Positions 47,258 to 57,180 of a stretch of 64,000 nt of DNA are shown piece by piece. Numbering within the stretch: the stretch's first letter is position 1; every line of letters starts with the position of its first letter. The stretch is from Alphaproteobacteria bacterium (GTDB lineage Bacteria; Pseudomonadota; Alphaproteobacteria; Rhodobacterales; Rhodobacteraceae), in contig JAUHXK010000006.1 of the NCBI GenBank assembly GCA_030427405.1, forward strand, positions 186,001 through 250,000, given 5' to 3'. The position numbers and the translations under genes were made by a program. Below the pieces are notes generated by a model. It searched no databases, was not told where the DNA came from, and worked only from the letters and a program-made list of their open reading frames with translations.

Positions 47258-48273
47258 CGTGACTGTGCGGGGCTGACCTCAAGCGTGCTCCATACACAAT
47301 CATGATCGGACAAGGGCGTACCGGCAGCCGAAACCGACGTCAGAATCCCCGACTCTACCGGCGCGAAACCCCGCCCAGCCAGCCAGTCCAGCTTCATCTG
47401 CCGATCCGGGTGCGGCGTGATCAGGCTGGGCCGCGTCGTGTCGCCTGCGGCGGTGAACGCCCAGGAATAACCCTGGTTTTCGGCCAGTCCAAACAGCGTT
47501 TCCCGCCGCCAGTCGAAATCGGGGGGAATGTGGTTTCCGGTATTCAAATCACCGCCGATCAGCGCCGGCAATCCGGGGGCGAACCGGTCGATGGCCTGCA
47601 GCAGGCGCGCGAACTGCTGGTGTCGATGCTCGGCACCCGCGTTGCTTTCCAGATGAGTAGACACCACACAGACCGAACCAGCGATGGTGGGAACGACCGC
47701 AGCAATGGCCATGCGGCCCCCGACCCTGGGTTGCTGGGGATCTGCAGCGCCGCCATCCGATGCAAACCAATGTCCATGGTCGTCCAGGCGGATCAGGGCC
47801 GTTCGCTGAAAAGGAACCGAAGACAGGATCGCGTTGCCGTGCCAACCCAGTGCATTGAAATCATCAACACAAAACGCCCGTTCGGTCGGGCCGCCCAGGT
47901 CAAGCTCGTGAAACTCGACCCCAAAGGCATAGACCATACCCAGGGCGTGGGCCATGTCTTGGGTTGTGTGGCGTTGCGCGGTGCGGGCCATGCCGTGATC
48001 AACCTCGGACAGCAGGACGACATCCGGGGCGATCTGACCCAGGTGATCCGCCGTGTCCTGTGGAAACAGGCAGCGTTCCACGTTCCAGGCCGCCACCGTG
48101 AACCGCGCGGGCAACTGAACCAAACCCGCATCGCCCCCCAATTGCAGCGCGTTCATGGCCGCGAGGTCCGACAACAGGTCGCGATGGGCTTGCGCGGTGC
48201 GCGGCGCGGACAGGATGTCGCGCCGTTGGGCTGGCGTTACAACCGCAAGCGCGTTCACCGTTTCTGTAATCAC
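47242..48273 (-). CDS. Endonuclease/exonuclease/phosphatase-family enzyme at end of ugp operon
   Basis: A 343-aa EEP-superfamily phosphoesterase: VAAWNVERC (Asn64), [10 protein letters not shown] (Glu90), [18 protein letters not shown] and the C-terminal PLSDHDCVW give all metal and catalytic motifs. Family members hydrolyse phosphodiesters in nucleic acids, inositol phosphates or sphingomyelin. It starts with GTG overlapping the ugpC stop, so it is translationally coupled to a glycerol-phosphate importer. It occupies the place of UgpQ, and I infer it hydrolyses imported glycerophosphodiesters; no experiment supports that here. Confidence 0.82.
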   Translation of the reverse strand: MITETVNALAVVTPAQRRDILSAPRTAQAHRDLLSDLAAMNALQLGGDAGLVQLPARFTVAAWNVERCLFPQDTADHLGQIAPDVVLLSEVDHGMARTAQRHTTQDMAHALGMVYAFGVEFHELDLGGPTERAFCVDDFNALGWHGNAILSSVPFQRTALIRLDDHGHWFASDGGAADPQQPRVGGRMAIAAVVPTIAGSVCVVSTHLESNAGAEHRHQQFARLLQAIDRFAPGLPALIGGDLNTGNHIPPDFDWRRETLFGLAENQGYSWAFTAAGDTTRPSLITPHPDRQMKLDWLAGRGFAPVESGILTSVSAAGTPLSDHDCVWSTLEVSPAQSRDPHG

Positions 48274-49316
48274 AGCGTTCTTCCCGTTTCCGTATCGAAC
48301 AGGCGCAGCGCTTCGGGTTTCAGCGTGATCCGGTTTTCACCCATCTGCGCGGCATGATCCTTGTTGATCAGAACGGTAAAGGGTTGACCGGCAAGCTGGC
48401 CGTGCAACAGCCGGTGCGCGCCCAGTTCTTCCAGGATATCGACCTGAAACGGAACCGACCCCTGACCATCCAGCTCGATATCTTCGGGTCGGATGCCCAA
48501 GGTCACCGGCCCGTTGGCCGATGTCGGTGCGGGCATGATCCCGTCATAGCCGTTGATCCGAACCTGACCCCGATCCACCTGCGCCGCGATCAGGTTCATC
48601 GGCGGCGCCCCCATGAACGAGGCCACAAAGGTCGAGGCCGGGTTGTGATAGATTTCCGACGGGGTCCCGATCTGTTCAATCCGCCCCGCGTTCAGAACGA
48701 TGATGCGATCGGCCATGGTCATCGCTTCGACCTGGTCGTGGGTGACATAGACCGCCGTCGTGCCCAGGCGGCGTTGCAGTGCCTTGATCTCGATCCGCAT
48801 CTGGTTTCGCAATTTGGCGTCCAGGTTCGACAGCGGTTCGTCAAACAGAAACAGTGCCGGGTCGCGGACCACTGCACGGCCCATGGCGACGCGCTGACGC
48901 TGGCCGCCGGACAGTTGCGCCGGCTTGCGGTCCAGGTAGTCCGTCAGGTTCAGCATCCTGGCGGCGTCTTCCACCTTGGCGGCGATCTCAGACGCCGGGG
49001 TGCCGCGGTTTTTCAGGCCATAGCCGATATTCCTGCGCACCGTCATATGCGGATACAAGGCATAGTTCTGGAACACCATCGCGATGTCCCGGTCCGCGGG
49101 GTCCACGTCATTGACCACCCGGTCGCCGATTTTGAGCGTGCCTTCGGTGATGTCCTCCAGCCCCGCGATCATCCGCAGCAAGGTGGATTTTCCGCAGCCC
49201 GACGGGCCGACCAGAACCACGAACTCGCCATCCCGAATGGTGAAGTCTGTTGCCTCAACGGCCTGAAAGCCGTTGGGATAAACCTTGCGGATGCCTTCCA
49301 AAGAAACCTGAGCCAT
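48270..49316 (-). CDS. ugpC: Glycerol-3-phosphate ABC transporter ATPase
   Basis: A 348-aa CUT1-family ATPase: Walker [10 protein letters not shown] (37-45), signature [19 protein letters not shown], Walker [13 protein letters not shown], then a TOBE/OB-type C-terminal region. MalK/UgpC-type enzymes energise uptake. Its place after ugpB, ugpA and ugpE marks it as UgpC. ATG start; overlaps the downstream EEP gene. Confidence 0.9.
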   Translation of the reverse strand: MAQVSLEGIRKVYPNGFQAVEATDFTIRDGEFVVLVGPSGCGKSTLLRMIAGLEDITEGTLKIGDRVVNDVDPADRDIAMVFQNYALYPHMTVRRNIGYGLKNRGTPASEIAAKVEDAARMLNLTDYLDRKPAQLSGGQRQRVAMGRAVVRDPALFLFDEPLSNLDAKLRNQMRIEIKALQRRLGTTAVYVTHDQVEAMTMADRIIVLNAGRIEQIGTPSEIYHNPASTFVASFMGAPPMNLIAAQVDRGQVRINGYDGIMPAPTSANGPVTLGIRPEDIELDGQGSVPFQVDILEELGAHRLLHGQLAGQPFTVLINKDHAAQMGENRITLKPEALRLFDTETGRTL

Positions 49317-49327
49317 GCGCGTATTCC

Positions 49328-50221
49328 TTATTTGTCGGATTCTGTAAGGCCCTTGACGAACCAGTTCTGGAAAAAGATCACGATGGCCACGGGCGGGATC
49401 ATCGCAACGATGGCCAACGCCAGGGCCTGCCCATGTTCGGGGATCTGGCCGTCGGTATAGGACAGCACGATCTGCTTGATGCCCCGGACCAGCGTGAAAA
49501 AGCTTTCATCGGTGGTGATCAGTGTCGGCCACAGATACTGGTTCCAGCCAAAGACGAACATGATGATGAAAATCGCCGCGATCATCGTTCTGCTGAGCGG
49601 CACGAGGATGTCGATGAAGAATTTCCACGGCCCTGCCCCGTCGATCCGGGCGGCCTCGGCCAGTTCCTCGGGCACGGACATAAAGAACTGCCGAAAGAAG
49701 AACGTGCCGGTGGCGGACGCGATCAGCGGTACGATCAGGCCGGTATAGGTGTTGGTCAGCCCAAGTTTCTGGATGGCCTCGTAAGACGGCAGGATGCGCA
49801 CTTCAAGCGGCAGCAGCAGCGTGGTGAAGATCACCCAGAAGGCCAACGTGGCAAAGCGCAGGCGGAAATAGACAATCGCATAGGCGGCCATCATCGAGAT
49901 GACGATTTTTCCCACTGCAAAACCGATGCCCAGTATCAGTGAATTCATCAGCATCAGCGTGCCATCGACGGTCTGGGTAAAACCGCCCTTTTCGAACATG
50001 GCCGCGTGGAAATTCTTGCCCAGATCATCGCCCAGCGTCAGCTGCAGCCCTTCGCGGTGGATCGTCACCGCATCATGGCTGGCCGTTGTCAGCGCCAGAA
50101 GCGGCGGCAGAATCATCAGCAAGGACCCAAGGATCAGAACAAGATGATCGCCAATCGCATGCCAACGAATTTTGCGCGGGCGGTGCGCGACGGCGGGAGT
50201 TTCAAGCGTTGTATCAGCCAT
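49328..50221 (-). CDS. ugpE: Glycerol-3-phosphate ABC transporter permease
   Basis: A 297-aa MalG-type inner-membrane protein with six membrane segments; the EAA loop reads [26 protein letters not shown]. The sequence [32 protein letters not shown] fits UgpE. ATG start; 11 bp from ugpC and 11 bp from ugpA. Confidence 0.9.
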   Translation of the reverse strand: MADTTLETPAVAHRPRKIRWHAIGDHLVLILGSLLMILPPLLALTTASHDAVTIHREGLQLTLGDDLGKNFHAAMFEKGGFTQTVDGTLMLMNSLILGIGFAVGKIVISMMAAYAIVYFRLRFATLAFWVIFTTLLLPLEVRILPSYEAIQKLGLTNTYTGLIVPLIASATGTFFFRQFFMSVPEELAEAARIDGAGPWKFFIDILVPLSRTMIAAIFIIMFVFGWNQYLWPTLITTDESFFTLVRGIKQIVLSYTDGQIPEHGQALALAIVAMIPPVAIVIFFQNWFVKGLTESDK

Positions 50222-50232
50222 GACGCGCCTCC

Positions 50233-51114
50233 TCAGGTATAGTGGATCCGGCGTTCAACAAGCCGGAACTGAAAGACGGTCAGGATCAGGACCAGCACCA
50301 TCAGGACTACGGATTGCGCTGATGAACCGCCAAGGTCATTGCCGCGGAACCCATCCAGATAGACCTTGTAGACCAGCGTCATCGGGTTGTTGCCCGGCTC
50401 GCCTTTCATCAATGCATCGATGATGCCGAACGTGTCGAACAGGGCGTAGGTGATGTTGATGATCAGCAGGAAGAACGCAGTCGGCGCAAGCAAGGGAAAG
50501 GTCACTTGCCAAAACCGACCCGTGGCCGAGCGATTGTCGATCATGGCCGCTTCGCGCACGGAACGCGGAATGGATTGCAGGCCGGACAGGAAAAAGATGA
50601 AGTTCACCGGGATCTGTTTCCAGACCGAGACGATGATCATCGCCGTGGCGGTCGCATTATAGTCGACGCCCAGTTTGAAATCCCAACCGAACATCTGGAA
50701 AAACCGGGTCATCGGGCCGGTGCTTTGATCAAAGAACAAGATGCCCAGGAACCCGGCCACCGGGGGTGCAATCGCGTAAACCCACATCAGCAGCGTGCGA
50801 TAGGATTTGGCCCCACGGATGATCTTGTCGGCCTTCACCGCCAGCAACAAGGCGATGGCAAGCGAGAAAAAGGTCACGAGCACCGAGAAAACGATCGTGA
50901 ACCAGGCGACGCGCATATATTGCGCATTGCCCAACAGGGTCGTGTAATTGTCGCCGCCCACAAAGGTCGAACCGAACCCGAACGGGTCCTGCAAATAGAA
51001 TGACGATTGCAGCGCCCAGCTCGCGGGCCAATAGAAGAAAATGGCGATAATCATCAATTGCGGCAGCAGCAGCGCCACAGGAAGCCAGATATTGTCGAAG
51101 CCCGCGCGTTTCAT
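50233..51114 (-). CDS. ugpA: Glycerol-3-phosphate ABC transporter permease
   Basis: A 293-aa MalF-type permease with six membrane segments (VALLLPQLMIIAIFFYWPA first). The EAA loop reads SVREAAMIDNRSATGRFWQVTFPLLAP, with Asn-Arg where the common form has Gly-Ala. ATG at 51114 chosen; it leaves two hairpins between it and ugpB untranslated. Confidence 0.9.
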   Translation of the reverse strand: MKRAGFDNIWLPVALLLPQLMIIAIFFYWPASWALQSSFYLQDPFGFGSTFVGGDNYTTLLGNAQYMRVAWFTIVFSVLVTFFSLAIALLLAVKADKIIRGAKSYRTLLMWVYAIAPPVAGFLGILFFDQSTGPMTRFFQMFGWDFKLGVDYNATATAMIIVSVWKQIPVNFIFFLSGLQSIPRSVREAAMIDNRSATGRFWQVTFPLLAPTAFFLLIINITYALFDTFGIIDALMKGEPGNNPMTLVYKVYLDGFRGNDLGGSSAQSVVLMVLVLILTVFQFRLVERRIHYT

Positions 51115-51137
51115 GAGGTGTCCATTGCGAAAAGAGC

Positions 51138-51183
51138 GATGGCCGCGCCTTGACGACGCGACCATCCTGGGGGTGATCCCAGG
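51138..51183 (-). promoter_or_regulatory. Tandem hairpins between ugpB and ugpA
   Basis: First hairpin GATGGcCGCG (51138-51147) with CGCGaCCATC (51157-51166), nine pairs and one mismatch. Second hairpin CCTGGG (51166-51171) with CCCAGG (51178-51183), closing on the end of the ugpB gene. Same gene position as the hairpins in both TRAP operons. Confidence 0.5.
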
Positions 51184-51185
51184 GT

Positions 51186-52490
51186 TTAGCCCTGGGTCTT
51201 TGAGAAGCGGGCCAGCAGTTCGTTGGCTTCTGCTTCAATGGTCTCAAAGGCGGTTTCCACGTCGGTCTCACCGGTCAGGATACGACCATATTCGCGGTTC
51301 ATGATGTCGCGGATCTGGACGTAGAACCCCATGCGATAGCCCTTGGTGTTGTCTCCGGCCTTGGCTTGCAGCTGGTTCACACCAATTTCGGCGGCCGGAA
51401 AGCGGTCATAGTGGCCATCTGCTTTGGCGGCTTCATATGCGGCCTCGGTGATCGGCACATAACCGGTTTCCTGATGCCAGAAATACTGGGTTTCAGGCGC
51501 GGTCAGAAAGCGGAAGAATTCGGCGGTTGCCTTGTTCTCTTCGGCCGATTTACCGGACATGGCAAACAGTGCAGCACCACCGATGAAGGTCTGGGTGGGC
51601 TCCGCCGTCACAGCTTCCCAATAAGGCAGTTCCACCGCGCTGAATTCAAATCCCAGATCTTTCTGCAGCAGCCCGCCAAAGGAACCGGACGAGCCCAGCC
51701 ACATGGCAACCTTGCCTTCTTCGAAAGGCTTGGCATTGTCGCCCCAACCGGTGCCGTACCATTCGAACAGACCGTCATTTTTCCAATCCGACACGGCGGT
51801 GAAGTGCGCCTTGATCGCGTCGTTGTTCACGAGAATCTGAGTGTCGGTGCCGTCATAGCCATTGTTGTTGGTCGCAAACGGCAGGTTGTGGCGCGACATG
51901 AAGTTTTCAGTGAAGATCCACGGCAGGTGCGACTGGCTGAGCGCGATATAGCCCGCGTCCTTAAGCGCCGGAGCGGTGGTCGACTGGAACTCTTCCCAGG
52001 TTTTCGGGGGCGTAACACCTGCGGCTTCCAGCGCATCTACGTTGTAGTACATGATAGGTGTTGACGAGTTGAACGGCATGCCGATCATCTTACCGTCGCT
52101 ATCGGCGTAGAAGTAACGCACGCCGGCGATATAGTCATTGATGTCGAAATCAACGCCATTTTCGGCCAGCAGGTCCTGAACCGGGATGGTTGCGCCCTTG
52201 GCGCCGATCACGGTGGCGGCCCCGGCGTCAAACACCTGCATCACATTGGGTTGCTCACCCGCACGGAAGGCTGCGATACCGGCGGTCAGGGTCTCTTCGT
52301 AGCTGCCCTTGTAGACGGGGGTGATCTTGTATTCGTCTTGCGAGGCGTTGAAATCCTCGGCGATCTTGTTGACGGTCTCACCCAGTTGGCCGCCCATCGC
52401 GTGCCACCAGGTGATTTCGGTTTCGGCAAAAGCTGCGGTCGCGGTCAGGGCGAAAGCAGCAGCTGTTACGCTGAGCTTGTAGTTGGTCAT
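51186..52490 (-). CDS. ugpB: Glycerol-3-phosphate-binding protein
   Basis: A 434-aa periplasmic binding protein: signal peptide (SVTAAAFALTATAAFA-ETE), then ITWWHAMGGQLGETVNKIAEDFN and YKGSYEETLTAGIAAFRAGEQPNVMQVFDAGAAT, the UgpB ligand-binding signature; SSGSFGGLL and TGYVPIT follow. UgpB binds glycerol-3-phosphate and glycerophosphocholine-type diesters. ATG at 52490 with GGAGGAT upstream and a small hairpin (52505-52520) in the leader just before the ribosome site. Confidence 0.92.
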   Translation of the reverse strand: MTNYKLSVTAAAFALTATAAFAETEITWWHAMGGQLGETVNKIAEDFNASQDEYKITPVYKGSYEETLTAGIAAFRAGEQPNVMQVFDAGAATVIGAKGATIPVQDLLAENGVDFDINDYIAGVRYFYADSDGKMIGMPFNSSTPIMYYNVDALEAAGVTPPKTWEEFQSTTAPALKDAGYIALSQSHLPWIFTENFMSRHNLPFATNNNGYDGTDTQILVNNDAIKAHFTAVSDWKNDGLFEWYGTGWGDNAKPFEEGKVAMWLGSSGSFGGLLQKDLGFEFSAVELPYWEAVTAEPTQTFIGGAALFAMSGKSAEENKATAEFFRFLTAPETQYFWHQETGYVPITEAAYEAAKADGHYDRFPAAEIGVNQLQAKAGDNTKGYRMGFYVQIRDIMNREYGRILTGETDVETAFETIEAEANELLARFSKTQG

Positions 52491-52908
52491 TTCGATCCTC
52501 CGGTTCGGGAACGATCCCGAGTATTGGCAGGTATGCCGTGCCGAGGGGCGGCCCCTCATCGTTAAAAGTCAGACGCAAACGGGGGATAGCCCGAGCGCAT
52601 AGCACAGGGTGTGCACAGGTGCTCAGCTACGGGGATCATGTGACAGTTAAGCGAAACTTTTATTACATTATTGAGACCGTGTTACCCGGTTCGATGTTGG
52701 GACCCGGTGACTTCATTCCGCATGGTTTCAGGCACCCGTCTCATGGGCCGCACGACCCTGCCGGGTTACGCCGCACGCTGTGGCCGTCGCGGCCCGTGTG
52801 TCATGTTCCGCCGTGTCGCGCGGCAAATATTTGACAGCCGATGCAATGAAGGGGCCCATGCGGCCATTGTCCGTGGGTGCGGGCTGCGAAAGCAGCCCGC
52901 CCGGATGA
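52491..52908. other. 418-bp intergenic region upstream of ugpB
   Basis: Holds the ugpB promoter and leader (leftward) and the 3' end of the leftward aldo/keto reductase unit. Leader hairpin TCGGGA-acga-TCCCGA at 52505-52520. AT-rich block 52640-52680. A weak Pho-box-like CTGTCAC is noted at 52640-52646 on the minus strand. A strong hairpin lies at 52879-52900. No gene seen. Confidence 0.5.
52879..52900 (-). terminator. Hairpin 3' of the aldo/keto reductase gene
   Basis: GCGGGCTGC-gaaa-GCAGCCCGC, a perfect 9-bp stem with a GAAA tetraloop, 8 bp beyond the stop. No T-run, so termination is plausible but could also be transcript-end protection. Confidence 0.5.
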
Positions 52909-53943
52909 TCATTTCGACTGCAGCATATGCGACCGATACTCGCCTTGCCGTTCAATCATCCAACCTGGGTATTCCGCCGGCAGTTGCGTTACTGTATCAA
53001 GCGCCGCAAGTTCCTCGGGCGAAAGGGCAATCTCGGCAGCTCCGATATTGTCCGCCAGCTGTTCCATGCGCTTTGCCCCCAGGATAATGCTGGTGACGAC
53101 CTTCTGGTGAAGCAGCCAGGCCAGTGCGACCTGCGGTATCGTGCAGGCCTTGTCCGTTGCGATTGCCCGCATCACGTCGATCGCGTCATAGGCCCGGTTT
53201 TTGTCGATCGGTGGGAAATCGAAATTCACGCGGCGCCCTTCGGCAGTTTTGCCGTCCCGGTCGAACTTGCCGGACAGGAAACCACCGGCCAGCGGGCTCC
53301 AGACCATCAGGCCGATCTGCTCGGCTTGCAACATGGGCGCCAGTTCCCGCTCCAGATCGCGACCACCGACGCTATAGTAGGCTTGCAAGGATACAATCGG
53401 TGCAAGCTGTCTTGCCTCGGTTATCCCGACCGCCTTGACAACCTGCCATGCCGCCCAATTCGAAAGGCCGATATACCGGACATGACCTTGCCGAACCAGC
53501 GTATCCAGGGCCTCAAGCGTTTCGACCATCGGCGTAGCCGGGTCAAAGCCATGAATCTGGTAGAGGTCAATGTGATCAAGCTGCAAACGCCTCAGGCTGG
53601 CCTTGGCCTGATCCAGAACGTGACCGCGGGACGATCCGCGCGCATTCGGTCCCGCGCCCATGGGACCATGCACCTTGGTCGCAATCACCACATCTTCGCG
53701 CGAGACACCCAGGTTTTTGAGAGATTGACCGAGGATCTCTTCGCTTTTGCCCGCCGCATAGATATTGGCGGTATCGATAAAGTTAATACCGGCATCCAAC
53801 GCCGTCTTCAGCAGCCCGTCCGCTTCGGCCTGCTGAAGTTTTCCGATTTGACCCCACATATCATCCGATCCACCAAACGTCATGGTGCCGAGGCAAAGCT
53901 CTGAGACAAAAAGGCCGCTGTGACCGAGCCGATTGTAACGCAT
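52909..53943 (-). CDS. Aldo/keto reductase
   Basis: A 344-aa NADPH-dependent aldo/keto reductase with the catalytic tetrad Asp57, Tyr62 (DTANIYAAG), Lys90 (IATKVHG) and His131 (LYQIHGFD). Cofactor-site segments include GLSNWAAWQV, WSPLAGGFLSGKF and SIILGAKRMEQLADN. The ATG at 53943 is at the family start. Divergent from the AraC gene by 170 bp, so it is a likely target. The substrate is not predictable. Confidence 0.9.
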   Translation of the reverse strand: MRYNRLGHSGLFVSELCLGTMTFGGSDDMWGQIGKLQQAEADGLLKTALDAGINFIDTANIYAAGKSEEILGQSLKNLGVSREDVVIATKVHGPMGAGPNARGSSRGHVLDQAKASLRRLQLDHIDLYQIHGFDPATPMVETLEALDTLVRQGHVRYIGLSNWAAWQVVKAVGITEARQLAPIVSLQAYYSVGGRDLERELAPMLQAEQIGLMVWSPLAGGFLSGKFDRDGKTAEGRRVNFDFPPIDKNRAYDAIDVMRAIATDKACTIPQVALAWLLHQKVVTSIILGAKRMEQLADNIGAAEIALSPEELAALDTVTQLPAEYPGWMIERQGEYRSHMLQSK

Positions 53944-54113
53944 GAATTCAATCCTTCGCTGAGAGTGCCGAGGCCGATGCGGCCGGGGCTCGGTAATGAT
54001 ATGCGGCCTGACCGCCTCGCCGTGCCACGCCGATCCTCGCGAAACCTTGCACGATCCTCTCAAACCGCCGGAAATGTTCTGGTCTCAAATGGGCGAACAG
54101 GTAAAGTGGCGAC

Positions 54114-55019
54114 ATGACCGAACCGCATCTTGAAACACTGACAAGCCGCGCGCTCGACCTCTGGCAATGCCATGGGCGCGAAACACCGGTGCCCGGCGTT
54201 TTCCTGGCTGTATCCGATGAACCCACGGGGCCCCTGCATGGTGTTTACCAACCATCTCTTTGCGTGGTTCTTCAGGGGGCCAAAATAAGCCGGGTCGGAC
54301 ACAGGACCTATCACTACGATGCCGGGAAATGCCTGATCGCCTCATTGGACGTGCCAGTGCGTGCGGAAATCACCACGGCCTCAACGGCACGTCCCTATGC
54401 GGCTATGATCGTCAATATTGACCCGGCGATTGTTGCCGAATTACTGCTTGAACACCCGACATCTGAAACGAACTTTGCCACCACGCCGGAAACACTTGCG
54501 GTGCAGCCTCTTTGCCGTGATCTGATCAACCCGCTCGAACGGCTTTTGGATCTGGCTGGGCGTCCCCGTGATATCCCCGTGCTCGCACCAATGATCCAGC
54601 GAGAAATCACTTGGCAGCTTTTGAATGGACCGCAGGCCGGCATGCTGTGCCAGGTCGGTTTGGCCGACAGCCGTGTCGCCCGTATAGGAAAATCCATTGC
54701 CTGGGTCCGGGAAAACTTTGCAGAAGGTCTGAGTGTGCCCCATTTGGCGACGCTCGCCGGGATGAGCCCGGCGACCTTTCACCGCCAGTTCAAGGCGGCG
54801 ACCGCCATGACACCTGTTCAATACCAGAAAAGCATACGCCTTCAGGAGGCGCGCCGGATGCTGCTGTCGGAAGGGGTCGATGTGGCCCAGGTCGGTTTCG
54901 CCATTGGGTATGAAAGCCCCTCGCAATTCAGCCGCGAATACCGCCGGATGTTCGGCGCCCCACCCGGGCGCGACGGGGCACAACTGCGCAGCGCCGTTAC
55001 GGCAGACAGTCACGATTAG
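54114..55019 (+). CDS. AraC-family transcriptional regulator
   Basis: A 301-aa regulator with an N-terminal AraC_N type cupin domain (SLCVVLQGAKISRVGHRTYHYDAGKCLIASLDVPV) and two C-terminal helix-turn-helix motifs: LSVPHLATLAGMSPATFHRQFKAATAMTPVQYQKSIRLQEARRML, then DVAQVGFAIGYESPSQFSREYRRMFGAPP. This subgroup often sits beside oxidoreductase genes that it activates. It faces the aldo/keto reductase. Confidence 0.9.
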   Translation: MTEPHLETLTSRALDLWQCHGRETPVPGVFLAVSDEPTGPLHGVYQPSLCVVLQGAKISRVGHRTYHYDAGKCLIASLDVPVRAEITTASTARPYAAMIVNIDPAIVAELLLEHPTSETNFATTPETLAVQPLCRDLINPLERLLDLAGRPRDIPVLAPMIQREITWQLLNGPQAGMLCQVGLADSRVARIGKSIAWVRENFAEGLSVPHLATLAGMSPATFHRQFKAATAMTPVQYQKSIRLQEARRMLLSEGVDVAQVGFAIGYESPSQFSREYRRMFGAPPGRDGAQLRSAVTADSHD

Positions 55020-55077
55020 GTGACAAGGGCGGGATCTGCGCATCGGCAAGCTGGCAATCCCAGATGATCGCATCCCT

Positions 55078-55548
55078 TCAAAAATCCCCCGGGGCGCATT
55101 GCAGGCAGACCAACCCTTGTGCGCGCCAGAAATCCACCACGGAACTGCGATCATCAAACACGATCCAGGGGTCGAACCCGTCGTTGCGCATCCGGTCCAG
55201 CAACAATTTCTTGACCTCAGGGTCGCTCAGACCGTCGGCGTCCGAGGGGCGCAGATAAATCCCCTCATATGGCAGATCGTTTTGATCCAGCCATGCCCTG
55301 GTGTAGTCCACCCATCCCTCGGGGCGCCCCGAGCACAGCACGACCGTTTCGCCGCCCGCCGCCAACTGCCGGTAGACACGCGCCACCGGTTCGATCAAAG
55401 GGGCCGAGGCCATGGCTTCGTGAAAATGCTGCCATTGCTTGTTCTGGCCATGGACGAGATGACCCAATCTGGCCGCATCGAATTCGGCAAGCGTTCCGTC
55501 GATATCAAAAATCACGCAGCGGCGGCTGCTAGGGGGAATGTCACGCAT
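55078..55548 (-). CDS. HAD phosphatase resembling the T4 polynucleotide-kinase 3'-phosphatase domain
   Basis: A 156-aa HAD enzyme: motif I FDIDGTLAEFD (nucleophile Asp15, acid/base Asp17), VVLCSGRPEGW, and the C-terminal motif FDDRSSVVDFWRAQG (Asp132, Asp133) ending PGDF. Motif order, the DDR-x-x-VV-x-x-W pattern and the closing GDF recall the phosphatase half of T4 Pnkp, which removes 3'-phosphates from nucleic acids; the kinase half is absent. ATG at 55548, overlapping the upstream gene by 8 bp. Last gene of a six-gene operon. Confidence 0.8.
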   Translation of the reverse strand: MRDIPPSSRRCVIFDIDGTLAEFDAARLGHLVHGQNKQWQHFHEAMASAPLIEPVARVYRQLAAGGETVVLCSGRPEGWVDYTRAWLDQNDLPYEGIYLRPSDADGLSDPEVKKLLLDRMRNDGFDPWIVFDDRSSVVDFWRAQGLVCLQCAPGDF

Positions 55549-56098
55549 CAATTTGCTCCTTGTGATGGGTTCCGGTCCAGCGAAACGCATGTGGAACCGC
55601 ATTTTCGGCGCGCGCGCCGACGCTTTTCTGTCCGGTCAACAGGCGGGTGGCCCGGATCACACCCGAGTGACATACGATCACCGCCGGGCGATCGGCAGCC
55701 AGCAGCAAGCAACCACATATCGCACGGTGAACCCGGCGGATCATGGCGGCCCAGTCTTCGCCTTGTTCGGGGTGGCTGTCCCGTGGGGGCAATCGGTCCA
55801 GCGGCAGCCCTTCGTAACACCCCCAGTTACGCTCAACGAGGTCGGGGTGCGGACTGATCGGCACATTCGGAAATCCGATCTGCGCGGTCTCGGTCGCGCG
55901 TCGCATCGGGCTGGCAAACAGGGCGACATCATCGGTCCAGGCATATCGGGAAAGCCCCGCGGCCTGCGCACGCCCCCTAACTGTCAGTTCGACATCCAGA
56001 CACCCGGCGATGATACCGTCGCGGTTGGCCGTTGTCTCGCCATGACGGATCAGAGTGAAACTGCGCGCAGGCAACGGCGGTAGATCTGACAGGGTCAC
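55541..56098 (-). CDS. Histidine phosphatase family protein
   Basis: A 185-aa phosphoglycerate-mutase-like phosphatase: LIRHGETTANRDGIIAGCLDVELTVRGRAQA with the catalytic His19 of RHG, FASPMRRATETAQI, the acid/base Glu in LVERNWGCYEG and a second His in VIVCHSGVIRA. It should dephosphorylate small metabolites. GTG start overlapping the MBL-gene stop (GTGA), and its end overlaps the HAD start. Confidence 0.85.
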   Translation of the reverse strand: MTLSDLPPLPARSFTLIRHGETTANRDGIIAGCLDVELTVRGRAQAAGLSRYAWTDDVALFASPMRRATETAQIGFPNVPISPHPDLVERNWGCYEGLPLDRLPPRDSHPEQGEDWAAMIRRVHRAICGCLLLAADRPAVIVCHSGVIRATRLLTGQKSVGARAENAVPHAFRWTGTHHKEQIDA

Positions 56099-57165
56099 AA
56101 CGCGATCCTTTCATGCAGGAAAACCTCGGTGTCAAAGCCTGCTTCCAGAAAATACTCCTCTGGCAGGGTGCAAAAGGCCGGCGCAAACCGGCGCGCGCCC
56201 AGACGGCGCAGCATGCGGATCTGATCCGACAGTGGCGGATGCACGTTCCAGCGCCGGAAATAGCCACCGTCGACCTTTTCGATGCCGCGGGCATGGGCCG
56301 TCATGTGGCCGGTGAAAACCACGTGCGCATCGCGGCCAAGACGTCCGCCTTCGCGCCAGGCCCGCACATAGCCCCAGGCCGCCCCGCCATCGGCGTTGGG
56401 GGTGTCGCAGACCAGAAACCGCGCCTCGTCAAGATCGCCTCGGCTGAGCAATGGCGCAACTTCCTGCGCGTCCGCACTGACACTGTTGGTTGCCAATGCA
56501 GCCCGCAGGGCCGTGCGACATTCGGGGTCAAGCATCACGCTGTCCGGTCCGTAGCCACGCAACAAGTGCAAAGCCAGCTCGCCAGCCCGCCCGGACGGGG
56601 GAACCGGAAACAGGACCTGGCCAGGCAAGGAGTCAAGAAGCGCATCCAGCGCCGTAAGTCGCATGGCCTGGGTCACGTCATCCAGATGATAGCTGCAATC
56701 GAGTATCGCCGTCGCTGCGGGCGGCGGCGGATCAAAGGCAAACCACTGGGATTCCTCGGACCAGTCACCGGAATAGAACAGCCCGTCGCCCAGACCGAAA
56801 TGCAGCCAGCACCCACCCAGCGCGTGGCCGTTGCGCCCGGTCGTCACCGGCACACCTCCGATCAGTGTGGTTCCCTGTTCCGGCAGGGGGCGCAGGTCGG
56901 CCGAGGGCGGAAGCGCGTTCGCCGTGCGCCGGGTGGCATGAATAGGAAGCCCGGCCTCGACCGCGTGGGCCGCACCGCCGATATGGTCGATGTGGTCATG
57001 GGTGATAAAGACAGCATCGACCCCGTCCAGCCAGGCGGGATCAAAATTCGCGTTGGCTTCGGGGCCAAAGCCGCAATCAAGCAGCCAACGATGGCCGCCG
57101 GTTTCCAGCAGCATACAGGCCGGACCTTTGTCGCCGATCCCGGACAGGACCGTTACATAATGCAT
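56095..57165 (-). CDS. Metallo-beta-lactamase-fold hydrolase, possible beta-CASP relative
   Basis: A 356-aa MBL-fold protein: the metal motif THDHIDHIGG (55-64, HxHxDH), YSGDWSEESQWF, ILDCSYHLDD and a C-terminal FTGHMTAHARG followed by WNVHPPLSDQIRMLRRLGARRFAPAFC. The last block resembles the beta-CASP B motif (serine/alanine-His then a helix and a strand) of RNA-processing nucleases, but the fit is partial and a small-molecule esterase remains possible. It lies 15 bp after the ABC ATPase gene and is coupled to two phosphatases. Confidence 0.72.
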   Translation of the reverse strand: MHYVTVLSGIGDKGPACMLLETGGHRWLLDCGFGPEANANFDPAWLDGVDAVFITHDHIDHIGGAAHAVEAGLPIHATRRTANALPPSADLRPLPEQGTTLIGGVPVTTGRNGHALGGCWLHFGLGDGLFYSGDWSEESQWFAFDPPPPAATAILDCSYHLDDVTQAMRLTALDALLDSLPGQVLFPVPPSGRAGELALHLLRGYGPDSVMLDPECRTALRAALATNSVSADAQEVAPLLSRGDLDEARFLVCDTPNADGGAAWGYVRAWREGGRLGRDAHVVFTGHMTAHARGIEKVDGGYFRRWNVHPPLSDQIRMLRRLGARRFAPAFCTLPEEYFLEAGFDTEVFLHERIAL

Positions 57166-57180
57166 GATTTCCTCGTGACT

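Noticed and set aside
52640-52657. Pho box upstream of ugpB (CTGTCAC on the minus strand with a degenerate second repeat)
   Set aside because: Only one 7-mer fits; the partner at 11-bp spacing matches at about three positions, which is not convincing.
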